64,000 bases of DNA from Nematopogon swammerdamellus (GCA_946902875.1 OX336340.1:5477739-5541738); one strand, 5' to 3'; numbered from the stretch's first letter, positions 41,378 through 52,029 are shown. Translations and numbers: made by a program. The notes: generated from the letters alone by a model not told the origin.

Positions 41378-41754
41378 CGGCCAATGTTCCGTATCGCCAT
41401 GTGATGGTCAGCGCCACTCACGCCATCTATGGCGTGTTTTATGAAATGCTTCTTATTAGATTATTATTCATGATTAGTTAAAATGCTTCATACTGTTTTC
41501 GGTAGATGGCATGCATACACTTTTTAATTTCTTGTGTGGGGATCCCCGTGAATTTTTCACTTTTTCTTATTTTTATTATTTGTTGTTATATTGGCCATAA
41601 TTACACATATTCTGTGAAAAATTCAACGGGCTACCTATTACGGTTCAAGAGATCCAGCCCTCGGGCAGACGGACGGACAGACAGTCAGTCAGACGGACAG
41701 ACAGACAGCATAGGCTTAGTAATAGGGTCCCGTACGACGGATACGGAACCCTAA
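41378..41754 (+). repeat. Repeat G, near full length
   Basis: It starts ACCGGCCAATGTTCCGTATC (part of the head deleted) and continues through GGTAGATGGCATGCATACAC and (GACA)n to GATACGGAACCCTAA. Confidence 0.8.
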
Positions 41755-42967
41755 TTAAGTGGAACAGCCAACTGCATTTTCACGTACCTTAAACCCAATT
41801 TGAGTTAACAAGACCGCATAGCGCAGACCGCACTTAAAACATTTTTTAGGAACGACAAAGGGGAGAACAACTGGAATATTATAAAAGCAATTAAACGCAA
41901 TTCTCTCTCGAACCGGCCGAGTCGGCGGCACTTGAAAAAATAAAATGCTAACGTTCTAACCGAGTACCCGACGCGACGACGTTGTCAAAACTCTTCCGCA
42001 CAGTGGTACCATTCGCATATATTAACCGGGCCGAAAAAAACTGCGCGAAATAAAACATATTCGCGCGGCGTTGACAAAACACATTTGCATGGTAATAGGA
42101 AGTGTCGCCGATTCCATTTCTTAAACGAGCAAAATTTTCTCATTCGCTAAAGGGCTTGGGAAAATCTGAACAATTGTCGACGTAGCGCCGCGCAGCGAGA
42201 ATATAAAAGATTGGACGAATGTTTTGGAATGAATTATTTATTCTAATTGGGTGCTAACCTATACTTGGGACGTTTCTTGGAAGTTTCTATTCGTCTTTCA
42301 GTGTTGTTATAACGTCTGGTCCACTCTTTGACAAGCACTTAAGGCCGTGACAAACGCCAACGACCTTGAGAATTCGGGAATTTCAAGACTATTGATGAAA
42401 ACTAAAATAAAAATAGGTACTTACGTAAGCAAAGATAGGTAGATAGGTGCATTAAGGTACGTATGGTTAATTACGTCGATAATGTCGTGTAGGCGTTTTT
42501 TTTTCTTTCTTATGCTTATCTCCTGTCGTGGTTACAATAATAAAATTTCAACAAGCCAGTTTTCTCAGTGCTGTGTGACTTTGCATCAGTGGTATTGTAA
42601 AATTGTAATAATACACACATTCTCAGATGTTTTTAAATTCATACTTTTTTGTATTTTTTTTATAGTAATTTTACTCATTAATTAAAAAAACCAACAAACC
42701 ACATTCTTGGTAAGGAACCAAATTGTATGTTGGTATTTTTTTTATTTTATCAATGTGTGCCAATTGGTTAGTTTTGGACTTTTCTTGCTGCACTTTTTGA
42801 ATGTTTTTGTGTATTTGGCGTTATATACGAACATATCGCTACATCCATATTGTCCAATGTAAATTCCATCGATTTATTTAGAACACTAAATACTGATGTA
42901 TTCAATGAAACCGCAAGAAGTTGTAAAATAGGTGCAAAAGTGGAATGAAATTTACATACGAATATTG
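41755..42967. other. Long stretch without a recognised feature
   Basis: The first 450 bp are mixed with CGCG-containing words; the rest is AT-rich. No terminal repeats or conserved frame. Confidence 0.4.
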
Positions 42968-43148
42968 TAGCCAGTTTAGTGGTTACTTTACGTAGTAACA
43001 TGTAGCCAGAGCCATGGTCAGTTTAGTGGTTATTTTGCGCAGTAATTTTTAGCCAGTTTCGTAGTTATTTTACATTGTAATATTGTGCCAGTTTAGCAGT
43101 TATTTTACGTAGTAATACTGTAACAAGTTTAGTGGTTATTTTACGTTA
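42968..43148. repeat. Minisatellite, five ~35-bp units
   Basis: Units of the form GCCAGTTTAGTGGTTATTTT plus ACGTAGTAATATT; unit 2 carries a 13-bp insertion. Confidence 0.8.
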
Positions 43149-43466
43149 TCCTCTCGTCAAATTAATGTATTTAGGTACTTATTCCAATTTTTAGTTCAAG
43201 AAGCACGAGTGCAAACCTGTAGAATCGGGTTCATAATTTCCTAAAATGAGCACAAAATGCTACAGAATTTATTAATTACACACCATTTTCAAGGAAAAAA
43301 TCAACAGAGTCAAGATTAGAGTATTCAGCTTTGTCGTACGAAAGTGTTACCAATTTGTCACAGTCCATCATGCGCCAGTGTTGTGTGTGTCAGGTAACAA
43401 TTCACTTATATTTAGCGAAAAACCACACCGATTTTATCTGTCGATACCCGACGTCTGGCGTTCACC
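43149..43466. other. No recognisable feature
   Basis: AT-rich unassigned sequence. Confidence 0.4.
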
Positions 43467-43473
43467 ACTGTGC

Positions 43474-43762
43474 CAGGTTTCACGCACTCTATGTACTTGC
43501 GCGCGCTAACTACCTACCGCCCGACGGGCCGCCGCCGGTCTATTTCAGTGGAAATTCGTCAGCCGCGCGAAGTATACATAGACGCTCGCCCACGTAACTG
43601 CGCGCAGCTGCAAAGCAATAACCACTTTACACTCGATCGTTAAGGTACATTTTTGCACGCAGCGATTTGCCACGTGAAGCAGTAGGCTATTAAAGCCCGA
43701 AGGTAGGAACATTTTCTATGGAGTGATTTATCTGTTACGAAGTAACTATTAAGTAATCTGTG
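43474..43762 (+). mobile_element. Unclassified ~300-bp element, copy 2
   Basis: It matches 16984-17285 end to end, with a 14-bp deletion in the GC hairpin region. It is flanked by ACTGTGC (43467-43473, 43763-43769); the duplication may be 8 bp if the next C is counted. Confidence 0.75.
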
Positions 43763-44032
43763 ACTGTGCCCCGCGACGCTAAAGCCCCGATGACATTGTA
43801 CTTCCGAAGCAAAGTTGTTTCGCGTGCGCGACTTCAATCCATCATGGCTGCCGAATGAATGGCTATGCTAATTTCAAGTTTAATGAAACGCTGCAGCGCC
43901 CTCTAAAGATCGAGTGTTGAGAGGTGATCCGAATAAAAAACGGTGTGATTAACTGTCCCGACATTGTCCGGAGATTAAACGCCTTTGCATGTTAGGCAGA
44001 GAGTTCAAAAATAATGGAAATGCTATTGTAAC

Positions 44033-44183
44033 ATTTTTTTTTTTATGGAAACTGACACGCTTGTCTACATGACCTACTACATCCGTTATGTCAGCACATA
44101 ACGCCTTGGTGAACTAGGTGCCGTGTCAGTGCTGTCCTTCGTCGTGCCGGCTACACTAAACTGGACGGAAAACACGAACATGC
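44033..44183 (-). mobile_element. SINE-B, 5'-truncated
   Basis: T-run, TGGAAACTGACACGCTTG through GCCGGCTACACTAAACTGG to AACACGAAC. Confidence 0.85.
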
Positions 44184-44297
44184 AATTTACTTCACACCTA
44201 CGCCACCTGTCTGTCTGTCTGTTCGTCCGTCCTATGGATGTATGTTTTTAAACCGTATTTTTATTATAGTAACATATTTAAAGAAAAAAATGATCTA

Positions 44298-44525
44298 TTT
44301 TTTTTTTTTTTGAAACTGACACTGTTGGCTACATCACCTACAACATCCGTGATGTCAGCCCATAACACCGGGTGAACTTGGTGCCACGTCAGTGCTTCCC
44401 TTCGGTCGTGCCGGCTACACTGAACTGGACGGAAAACACAAACTATTTACATAGCCGTTTCGACCGACCTTTCATTCAGTGCGGTGGTACCAACCCGGGC
44501 GGGATAAACCCTACCACCTAATAAT
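44298..44525 (-). mobile_element. SINE-B, 5'-truncated
   Basis: T-run, GAAACTGACACTGTTGGC to GGGATAAACCCTACCACC. It is very similar to the copy at 7511-7753. Confidence 0.85.
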
Positions 44526-44527
44526 AT

Positions 44528-44871
44528 CTATTCGCTATACATTTTCTTAAATTTCAAAGTCGCATAACAAGTTATTTAATTACGCAATATATAAAATCAT
44601 CTCTTTATAAACTTTTGACGACTAACTGATGCCTCTTCTACTTCTATCAAATTGTTAGTAATCAATCCTCTTTGAAAGCTAACTTTCAAAGAGTGTATCT
44701 CTTTGAAATCTAACTTGAAGTGCAGACAGGCTAATTTACGAGTTTAGATTTTAAGTTCAAGATAATATTTTCACGTGCAGATAATTTAGTAGTTAGCCTA
44801 TTTATAATCTAGTCCATTCTCAAATAGTCTATATCATGCAAGCACTCAGTTTATTATAATTTTGAAAAAAA
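44528..44871. other. No recognisable feature
   Basis: AT-rich. CTTTGAAAGCTAACTTTCAAAG at 44671-44692 is a small palindrome. Confidence 0.45.
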
Positions 44872-45110
44872 AATAGAATAGAATATTATAAAGCTTTATT
44901 GCTCCAAGAAGTATTCCACAGTAACAAGCACATTAGGTGCAGAGAACATTATTTTACATAAAGTGCCGAGGCGGACTTATCACTTACAGAGATTTCTTAC
45001 AGTCAACCTTTGGATGTTTGAGATCCGATTAATATAGTGGAATAGGTAGTAGCAAAAAGAGTTGAGTGTGAGAATTGAAGATACAATAATAATAAGAATA
45101 CTTATTAATA
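44872..45110 (-). mobile_element. Tail-T: LINE 3' end with (CTATT)n tail
   Basis: AATAGAATAGAATATTATAA tail, GCTTTATTGCTCCAAGAAG, GCGGACTTATCACTTACAG and CAACCTTTGGATGTTTGAG. Its upstream extension matches 24430-24505. Confidence 0.8.
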
Positions 45111-45210
45111 ATATACGTATGTACATAAGTACATGCTAGTTAAATAAAAAGTCATTACACATTAAAAACCTTAATTAACCTTAATTAAACCTTAAAACAC
45201 ATTAAAAACC

Positions 45211-45664
45211 CGTATATATGACCAGTGTGTCCTCCCGATTATGACGTAAGGGTGTGAAACGTGGACTCTGACGGCCGCTGTTGTCCAAAGGTTGAAAGTT
45301 GCCCAGCGAGCAATGGAGCGAGCCATGCTGGGAATAACGCTACGTGATATGGTGCGTAACGAGGCAATCCGCCGACGCACCAAAGTAGTCGATATTGGAT
45401 ACCGGGTGGCTAAGCTCAAGTGGCAATGGGCTGGGCACGTCAGCCGAAGAGACGACGACCGTTGGAGTAGCCGTGTCCTACACTGGCGGCCGCGGACAGG
45501 AAAACAGAGTGTGGGAAGACCACCCGCCAGGTGGGACGACGACATCAAGTACGTCGGCGGAAAGCAGTGGTTCCGTACCGCTGAAGGCCGGGAGGACTGG
45601 AGGAAAATTGGAGAGGCGTATGTCCAGCAGTGGACGCTTACACGCTGACTGACTGACTGACTGA
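45211..45664 (+). pseudogene. RTE 3' end, best copy; one nonsense codon
   Basis: The C-terminal coding end runs CVLPIMT-stop-GCETWTLT...LKVAQRAMERAMLGI, continues to VGRPPARWDDDIKYVGG and ends QQWTLTR-stop at 45648. The tail (CTGA)n follows. The TAA at 45247-45249 replaces the Tyr codon of the usual TYG motif; otherwise the frame is intact. It is 5'-truncated. Homology is to the end of the endonuclease-RT protein of lepidopteran RTE elements. Confidence 0.9.
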
Positions 45665-45814
45665 CATACATATAATAACACTTTATAAAAATACAAAAAA
45701 AAAAATTATTCGTCAAATCAAACCCTACAAAGTGTAAAATGTTTCAGATAGTTTCAGTTAAACATTTCTAATTTATGAAATTATCGATAGTTCCTTAAGA
45801 TTTAAATGTTTTTT

Positions 45815-46010
45815 TAAATGTAATCCGGTATGGTTCGCTGCGACCAGCCAATATCCCCTCCAAGAAGCTGCCGAATACAGAAAAATTCTTCCCTTGACAT
45901 TGCTGGCTATACTGGACTAGTGGAGAACACAGTCGAGGCTGTTATACGGTCATCTTACATCCAGTACGATGGTAAAAATCCTGTCAGTTTCAATTTTAAG
46001 AGCAAGAGAA
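45815..46010 (-). mobile_element. SINE-A, diverged fragment
   Basis: TGTAATCCGGTATGG, CGACCAGCCAATATC, GCTGGCTATACTGGACTAG and CATCCAGTACGATGG. Confidence 0.8.
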
Positions 46011-46113
46011 TTGATAATGATCTCCTGACGAATATATTTCAGTACAAAACATTCAGTGGTAAATTTGTTTAATTACTTATTGTAAACATTTAATACATCA
46101 ACATCAGTAATAC

Positions 46114-46342
46114 CATAGCCGACTATCATTGGTCTCCCTCTACGGAGACCAAGCCATGCTGCATCGTCATAGCCCCACTGCGACGTTGCTATCGCTTACT
46201 CGCTCTCGCTTGCCTACCGATGACAGGAGTGAGAGAGAAACACGAAGATTGCGACGGTCGCCCGATGAAGGGTGAGCGATTTCATGTTTCTCTCTCGCTC
46301 CTGTCATCGGTAGGCAAGCGAGAGCGAGGATAGTCGGCTATG
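46114..46342. mobile_element. MITE with double hairpin
   Basis: The tips are CATAGCCGACTATC and GATAGTCGGCTATG. It is flanked by GTAATAC (46107-46113, 46343-46349), or by TAATA if one more base is given to the tip. Inside, a second pair of ~43-bp arms (46200-46243 and 46283-46327, with CGCTTGCCTACCGATGACAG) folds separately. No coding frame. Confidence 0.85.
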
Positions 46343-46445
46343 GTAATACATACCTATACAAATAATATTCTAACAAACATAATAACATTAAAACTATAAA
46401 TTAAATTAAGTATTAGTGGTAAATTAAATTGTATGTTAATAATAA

Positions 46446-46672
46446 AAAACGGCCAAGTTCGAGACGGACTCGCGCACCGAGGTTTCCGCACCACATTCAA
46501 TTTTGTTGTTATATTTTACAATTATATTCGCTATAATAACACCATAATTGTAAAAATTTCAATTAGCTAACTATTACGGTTCCAAAGATACAGCAGTAGG
46601 ACAGACAGACAGACAGACAGACGCCGTAGGCTTAGAATACACTTCCGTACGGGCTACAAAAACCTAAAACTG
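46446..46672 (+). repeat. Repeat G, decayed
   Basis: AACGGCCAAGTTCGAGACGG, TTGTTGTTATATTTTAC, (GACA)n and CGCCGTAGGCTTAGAATAC. Confidence 0.7.
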
Positions 46673-47036
46673 CTTTGTCAAAAAAGATTTAACGCTTCTC
46701 AAACTCTAATGCGACATGAATCGAGCAAAGCAAAAAAAAAGTGGAGCGATAATGAAACGATTAGGTATTTCTCACTCCACACAATGACTTAACAAAGAGG
46801 CTCTTTAGGGCGTTAAGGATCAAAAGGCTTCGCGAAGCTAATTTATTTGGTTGTTTAGGCAACGGCCCTCAGCCCTCCAGCGCCCCCACGAGGGTGTTCT
46901 GTGTACCTTTAGCTAAGTCAACTCATTTTATTCCCGGCGGCATGATAGGACGTAATTTCATCGATGGAGGTAAAGGGTTAAGGCACTAGAACCGGCATAT
47001 TGTTTATCAGTTTTCGGAAGCTGCAAGTAAAGTTTT
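46673..47036. other. No recognisable feature
   Basis: Mixed unassigned sequence. Confidence 0.4.
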
Positions 47037-47365
47037 GGAGTAAAAATACATACATACAACACGCTGTATCTTGGCAAACGGGGTAAGCAGAGTAATCGGA
47101 GTTGTGCTGCAGGTACTCTTGTAAATTACAGCACAACACCGACCACCACGTTTAGCGAAGTATTCGGACAAGATAACCACCAAGCAGCAAGTAAGGCAAG
47201 AAGACCCACCACGCATGACTCGGTGGTGGGACCGTTCCAAGGTGAGAGCTGGCTAGCCTCTCGCCCTTTAACACGGCATAATGTTCTTATCCCTTAGTAG
47301 CACGCATGGGGAGAGATATAGTGGGGCTATTCTTTTCAATTACCGGCCCCAGACGGTACAATTTA
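47037..47365 (-). repeat. Repeat D, longest copy
   Basis: It joins the two blocks seen separately elsewhere: TGTAAATTACAGCACAACACC and CATGACTCGGTGG (as at 9.3 and 12.3 kb), then GGGGAGAGATATAGTGGGGC and CCGGCCCCAGACGG (as at 7.8 kb). Confidence 0.65.
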
Positions 47366-47402
47366 TTTTTCCTCAAACCTCATAGACTGGAGTATACGCA
47401 GT

Positions 47403-47442
47403 TGAACAAGAAAATTTATTTATTTATTTATTTATTTATTTG
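47403..47442. repeat. (TTTA)n microsatellite
   Basis: About nine TTTA units. Confidence 0.85.
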
Positions 47443-47564
47443 TAAGAAAACAGACAGCCTAATCACAAAAAGATAAAAAACATAAACTATACATACATTG
47501 AAGTCTGGCCATATTTTGTTTCCCTGGTTAGACAGTACATTAGAAATAATACTTTATAGCGTTA

Positions 47565-47700
47565 GGCCCAATTGCGCCAACACGAATTTAGAGTTAAGTA
47601 ACGAGTTATGGATTTAAACGCGGTTCCCACAGTCAACGGGTACTAGCTTAACGAGTTAAACTGGTTTATATCGTTAAATTCGTGTTGGTGCAAGTGGGCC
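47565..47700 (+). mobile_element. Twin MITE, copy 1
   Basis: 136 bp with ~25-bp inverted ends (GGCCCAATTGCGCCAACACG and its near-complement CGTGTTGGTGCAAGTGGGCC). Flanked by TTA on both sides, as in PIF/Harbinger elements. It differs from copy 2 by one base. Confidence 0.85.
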
Positions 47701-47823
47701 TTAGCATTAGCACGGGTGCTGTTTGCGGAGAAAAATTGTGTATCTATTTGTGATATTTTTTTAGAAATAGTGATGCCTCGTACTATGTAGGCAGTGGCAA
47801 ACATTTTTGTAAATGTGGACTTA

Positions 47824-47959
47824 GGCCCAATTGCGCCAACACGAATTTAGAGTTAAGTAGCGAGTTATGGATTTAAACGCGGTTCCCACAGTCAACGGGT
47901 ACTAGCTTAACGAGTTAAACTGGTTTATATCGTTAAATTCGTGTTGGTGCAAGTGGGCC
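47824..47959 (+). mobile_element. Twin MITE, copy 2, inside repeat E
   Basis: It is identical to copy 1 except for G in place of A in AAGTAGCG. Flanks are GTGGACTTA| and |TAAGTGGAC. The unbroken repeat E (GTAGATTAAGTGCAC at 12 kb) suggests the target was a TTAA-like site with TA duplicated. Confidence 0.85.
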
Positions 47960-47972
47960 TAAGTGGACGTAC

Positions 47973-48418
47973 AAAAAACCGGCCAAGTGCGAGTCGAACT
48001 CGCACACCGAGGGTTCCGTATCGCAATGTCATGGCTAGCGCCACTCACGCCATCTAGATGGCGTGTTATGAAATGCTTCATATTAGTTAAATGTCACGAT
48101 TAGTTAAAGTGCTTCATAATCTATTCGGTAAATGGCGCGCGCGCATACACTTTTTGGTTTCTTCTATGGGAACCCCCGTGATTTTTAAACTTTTTTTTAT
48201 TTTTATGAATTGTTGTTATATCGGCCATAATAACACATATTTTGTTAAAATTTCAACGGGCTACCTATTACGGTTCAAGAGATACAGCCCTCGAACAGAC
48301 AGACGGACAGACAGACGGACGGACGGACAGACAGATGGACGGACAGACAGACAGACAGACGGCGGAGGCTTAGTAATAGGGTCCCGTACCGGATATGGAA
48401 CCCTAAAAAGTATCCAGC
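47973..48418 (+). repeat. Repeat G, full length, inside repeat E
   Basis: AAAACCGGCCAAGTGCGAGT to GATATGGAACCCTAAAAA, with a long (GACA/GACG)n tract at 48292-48363. This is the longest copy here, about 445 bp. Confidence 0.85.
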
Positions 48419-48540
48419 GAAGTTTCTTGCCAGTTCTTCTTCGCTGTGTTAATCGAACTGGCATAAATGTTAAATGTATGCTAAAATATGACGAATTCGA
48501 GTGCAGTGTACTGTCTATTGTGAATAAAGAATAAAGTAGA

Positions 48541-48915
48541 GAAGAGAAAGACCCTTTGGCAATTTTCCAATAGTCATACAACAATCGCGCAAATGCGGTA
48601 CATTTAGCGATTGAACACGTTACAGCAATAACAAACTAGTGAAATGCAAAATATATCTGCGCCAGTAAATCATACTATTCCACAGAGCGAACGAAAACCT
48701 CCACTTTTATTTTAAAAAATCGCTTTCGGATCGCGGGCCGAAGTTCATAAATTGCCTTGTCGCTTCTATCGTGGCTCCCATACGTAATCTTCGAAAATAC
48801 AAAACTATTTTCGTGCATCGCAATACATCATCTGTCACGGATCCGCTTGCGGCGGGCGCCATCGCTCCTGCGCACTGACATAGTACGCACTCCCGAGTAA
48901 CTGTTAATCACAAAC
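48541..48915. other. No recognisable feature
   Basis: Mixed unassigned sequence. Confidence 0.4.
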
Positions 48916-49741
48916 TGTCAGTCAGCGTGTATGCAAGCACTGCTGGACATACGCGTCTCAAATTTAACAATTTGTAATAATAATATAATAGAAACTGACA
49001 TGGTTGGCTGTATCACCTACAACATCCGTGATAGCCCATAACACCGGGTGAACTAGGTGCCATGTCAGTGCTTCCCTTCGGTCGTGCAGGCTACACTGAA
49101 CTGGACGGAAAACACGAATTATTTACATAGCCGCTCCGGCCGACGTTTCATTCAGTGCGGTGGTACCAACCCGGGCGGGGTAAACCCTACCACCTAGTCA
49201 GGTAAGAAGGGAAGGGACCTACAGTTTTACGTGGAATCCGAACCACGGTCAACCTCCAACGGTCGAGCGGTCACCCATCCAAATACCCAATCAATAAGCA
49301 ACAGTCGATTGTCTGCACCACTGAGCTATCGAGGCTGGCATATTTGCTACAGACCTCCCAGCCTTCAGCGATGCACAACCACTGCTTTCCGCCGACGTAC
49401 TTGATGTCGTCGTCCCACCCGGCGGGTGGTCCTCCCACACTCCGTTTTCTGTCCACGGCCAGCAGTGTAGGACACGCTTACTGAAACTTCGTCGTCTCTT
49501 GGGCTGACGTACCCAGCCCACTGCCACTTGAGCTTAGCCACCCGGTGTCCAATATCGACTACTTTGATACGTCGGCGGATCGCGTCGTTACGCACAATAT
49601 CACGTTGCGATATTGCCAGCATGGCTCGCTCTATTGCTCGCTGGGCAACTTTCAACCTTTGGACAACAGCGACCGTCAGAGTCTATACGTTTCACACCCG
49701 TAGGTCATAACCGGGAGGACGCACTGGTCATATTATATACG
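48916..49741 (-). pseudogene. RTE 3' end, minus strand, split by SINE-B
   Basis: The coding end lies at 49340-49741 (LKVAQRAIERAMLAI...). The last stretch, the complement of GCGTATGTCCAGCAG...CGCTGACTGACA, lies at 48916-48960. A SINE-B (48991-49339) separates them. Compared with the 45-kb copy there is a 2-nt insertion after GAAACGTA and further frameshifts after VSPRDDE. Confidence 0.8.
48991..49339 (-). mobile_element. SINE-B, full length, nested in RTE
   Basis: The A box TAGCTCAGTGG lies close inside its start at 49339 (minus strand), the 5S-like ATTTGGATGGGTGACCGC at about 49263-49280, and the B box GGTTCGGATTCC at about 49236-49247. The complete body follows, ending in a TATTATATTATTATTAC tail rather than oligo-A. 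In this copy part of the 5S-like box A is lost. Confidence 0.9.
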
Positions 49742-49835
49742 GATCTTTAAATTTTGCAAAAGGTCAGACTTCAGGGCAATTTGATGATTGAACAGGGCAA
49801 ATTCATATAAACTTCGTGTGTTTCCTGAATCCTTT

Positions 49836-49990
49836 AACCTGGGTGTCTTCAAACATCGTATTAACAGGTTAGACAGCCTAGCAACAGTCCGCAAATCTGT
49901 CGGCATGGCACCTAACTGAGCGTGGTTTCACGAGGAGAGGTGTTTTTGGCTCTGTCGAATGCAACAATGCACCATTGCATTGTTCTAAAA
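49836..49990 (+). mobile_element. SINE-C copy
   Basis: CCTTTAACCTGGGTGTCTTC to GTTTTTGGCTCTGTCGAATG and an A-run, with CAATGCACCATTGCATTG replacing part of the 3' region. Confidence 0.75.
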
Positions 49991-50517
49991 AAAATCCGAA
50001 GGCAGTCCAACCCAGTTACCACCTACGCATTTTGTTCACAGGCTCACTTTTAAAAAGCTATTTTTGAAAAACTCATTCATGTTTTCAAGATTATTTCGTG
50101 AACATAAAATTACGAACCATAATTTATACCAAAATTTTCAGCATTTGTTTTTTTATAATTAATCTGCGTGCTGGACGCGGTACTCTATCCGCGTACTGTC
50201 CTCCGTCCCGGATTACCCGGTGAGCTGGTTAACGGGTTGAATTTGTCGATTCGAAAAAAATTGTGCGAATTTTCACTAGTCCGTGCTGTATCTAGTCTGG
50301 GGACATTTTTGGCAGATTCACGAGATGGTCGTATAAATCGGACGAATTCTTTGCCGAATGATATGAAACTACTATGATTCTACATATAACTACTGAATTT
50401 AATTTTCATTTACTAATAAAACACCAATTTGTGTGGCATACTCATTCATCCAATGTAATATGCTAATGGAAGTTGTGAAACTTAAAAATATATAAATTAC
50501 TTTTGAAAGAAAAAAAA
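49991..50517. other. No recognisable feature
   Basis: A frame at 50168-50377 stays open and is followed by AATAAA at about 50417, but I recognise no protein and no splice acceptor. Confidence 0.4.
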
Positions 50518-50819
50518 GGTTCATATTAGTTCAAATTCATGATTAGTTAAAATGCTCATAGTCTTTTCGGTAGATGGCGCGCATACACTTTTTTTATTTT
50601 AGTTTCTTCTATGGGAACGCCGTAATTTTTTTTTGTTTTTCTTAATTTTATTATTTGTTGTTATATCGGCAATAATAACACATTTCTGTGAAAATTTCAA
50701 CGGGCTACCTATTGCGGTTCAAGAGTACAGCCCTCGGACAGACGGACGGGCGAACGGGCAGACAGACAGACGGCGTAGACTTAGGAATAAGGTCCCGTAC
50801 CGGATACGGAACCCTAAAA
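50518..50819 (+). repeat. Repeat G, 5'-truncated
   Basis: CATGATTAGTTAAAATGCTC, CGGTAGATGGCGCGCATAC, (GACA)n and CCGGATACGGAACCCTAAAA. Confidence 0.8.
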
Positions 50820-51305
50820 AACCGGTCAAGAGCGAGTTGGGCTCGCACAAATTATGGCTCCGTACTAAAACAAAAATATATTTTATCCCCGCAAATAATA
50901 CTCGTACATTGTCGAAAAAATCTGCAGTTTTCCTGTAATCTATGGCTTAATATCTACTAACCCTGTAAAAATTCAAAATTTAACCTTTAGAGACCTAGTA
51001 GATTTCACATTTTAGCTATACCACTGAACATAAAATTTAAAAATCCTTACAGTTAGCTCTTCGAAATGATACCCCACACGATATGTTTTTTTTAATCGTA
51101 TCAAATTGGCCCCCCATATTAATGTAAAATAAATTGTTATCTAGTTTTTAAGGGGCGATATATGTGCGTGTCATCAACATCTATCACTATGCCAAATTTA
51201 AAGTTTCTACGTTACTTTGTTTTTGAGGAAAACCTCTGTGACAGACGGCTGGACACCGGAGCGATCTTATAATGGTTCCCTTTTTCCTTTTAAGGTACGA
51301 AACCA
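50820..51305 (+). repeat. Repeat G relative with a different interior
   Basis: It starts ACCGGTCAAGAGCGAGTTGG and GGCTCCGTACTAAAAC and closes GGTTCCCTTTTTCC...AAGGTACGAAACC. Head and end match repeat G but the middle (CTGCAGTTTTCCTGTAATC, CCCCACACGATATG) does not. Confidence 0.6.
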
Positions 51306-52029
51306 TGAACCATTGTAAAAAAATTGTTTTTTTAATTTGTTTTACTAATAATTATGTTCAAATAATGAACCACCTCCTCCCCTCTACTCTCTCCCAAGGT
51401 ATGCAGATTCGATGCTCCACTCCTGCTTACACCGATACCCAATACTTGAACAACGTCCTAAATATCAGACAGGAACAGAAACGCTTTTGAAGTTTTTGAA
51501 GTATCCGCAGAATCAAAAATAATATTTCATTCATCTCGTACCGACATTTTTTTCTCGAGCTTTGATTCCAGACACGCTCTGTCGACGAAACAATAAAGTG
51601 GATGGTGATATCGCCCAGGGGACGGCCGATCGATTCCAAGAAATACGACAATAACATATTTTATCTGATCGCTATTTCTAGTCGCTAACCGTTATTTCCA
51701 CGCCTCTGCGGTTACCGTAATGTCACCGTTGCGCGCTGGAACAGCAGGGAAACGTAAAATGTTGAACGCGGTGGAAAATGTTACGGGCGGCGCGCTGTGC
51801 GGCGTATAAGTCGCAAGCCGTATGACACTGCATTTGTATCGGCACTGCGAGAGAATACATACGACATCACGGGCAAGCTTCGCGAGTTTGAGTGATTTTT
51901 TTATATTTTATTTGCATAGCGGTCACCCGACTCCTTTAAGTAAGTAAAAGAAAATCATTTTAGACTTTTTAAGAGACGGGGTTTTTAAAATTTTTAATTA
52001 AACTTTTATGTAATTTATTTGTAAATTAA
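51306..52029. other. No recognisable feature
   Basis: Mixed unassigned sequence. Confidence 0.4.

Larger units (their letters stand above)
47785..48540 (+). mobile_element. Repeat E, split by a MITE and a repeat G copy
   Basis: CTATGTAGGCAGTGGCAAAC to GTGGACTTA (47785-47823) is the front, AGTGGACGTAC (47962-47972) a middle scrap, and ATCCAGCGAAGTTTCTTGCC to GTGAATAAAGAATAAAG the end. The copy at 12006-12180 gives the unbroken order. Confidence 0.7.

Noticed and set aside
45395..45652. Second overlapping frame over the RTE copy
   Set aside because: A shadow of the true RTE frame (LKVAQRAMERAM...), which matches the known protein.
50168..50377. Possible terminal exon with AATAAA downstream
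   Set aside because: No splice acceptor or protein similarity that I can recognise; too short to support alone.
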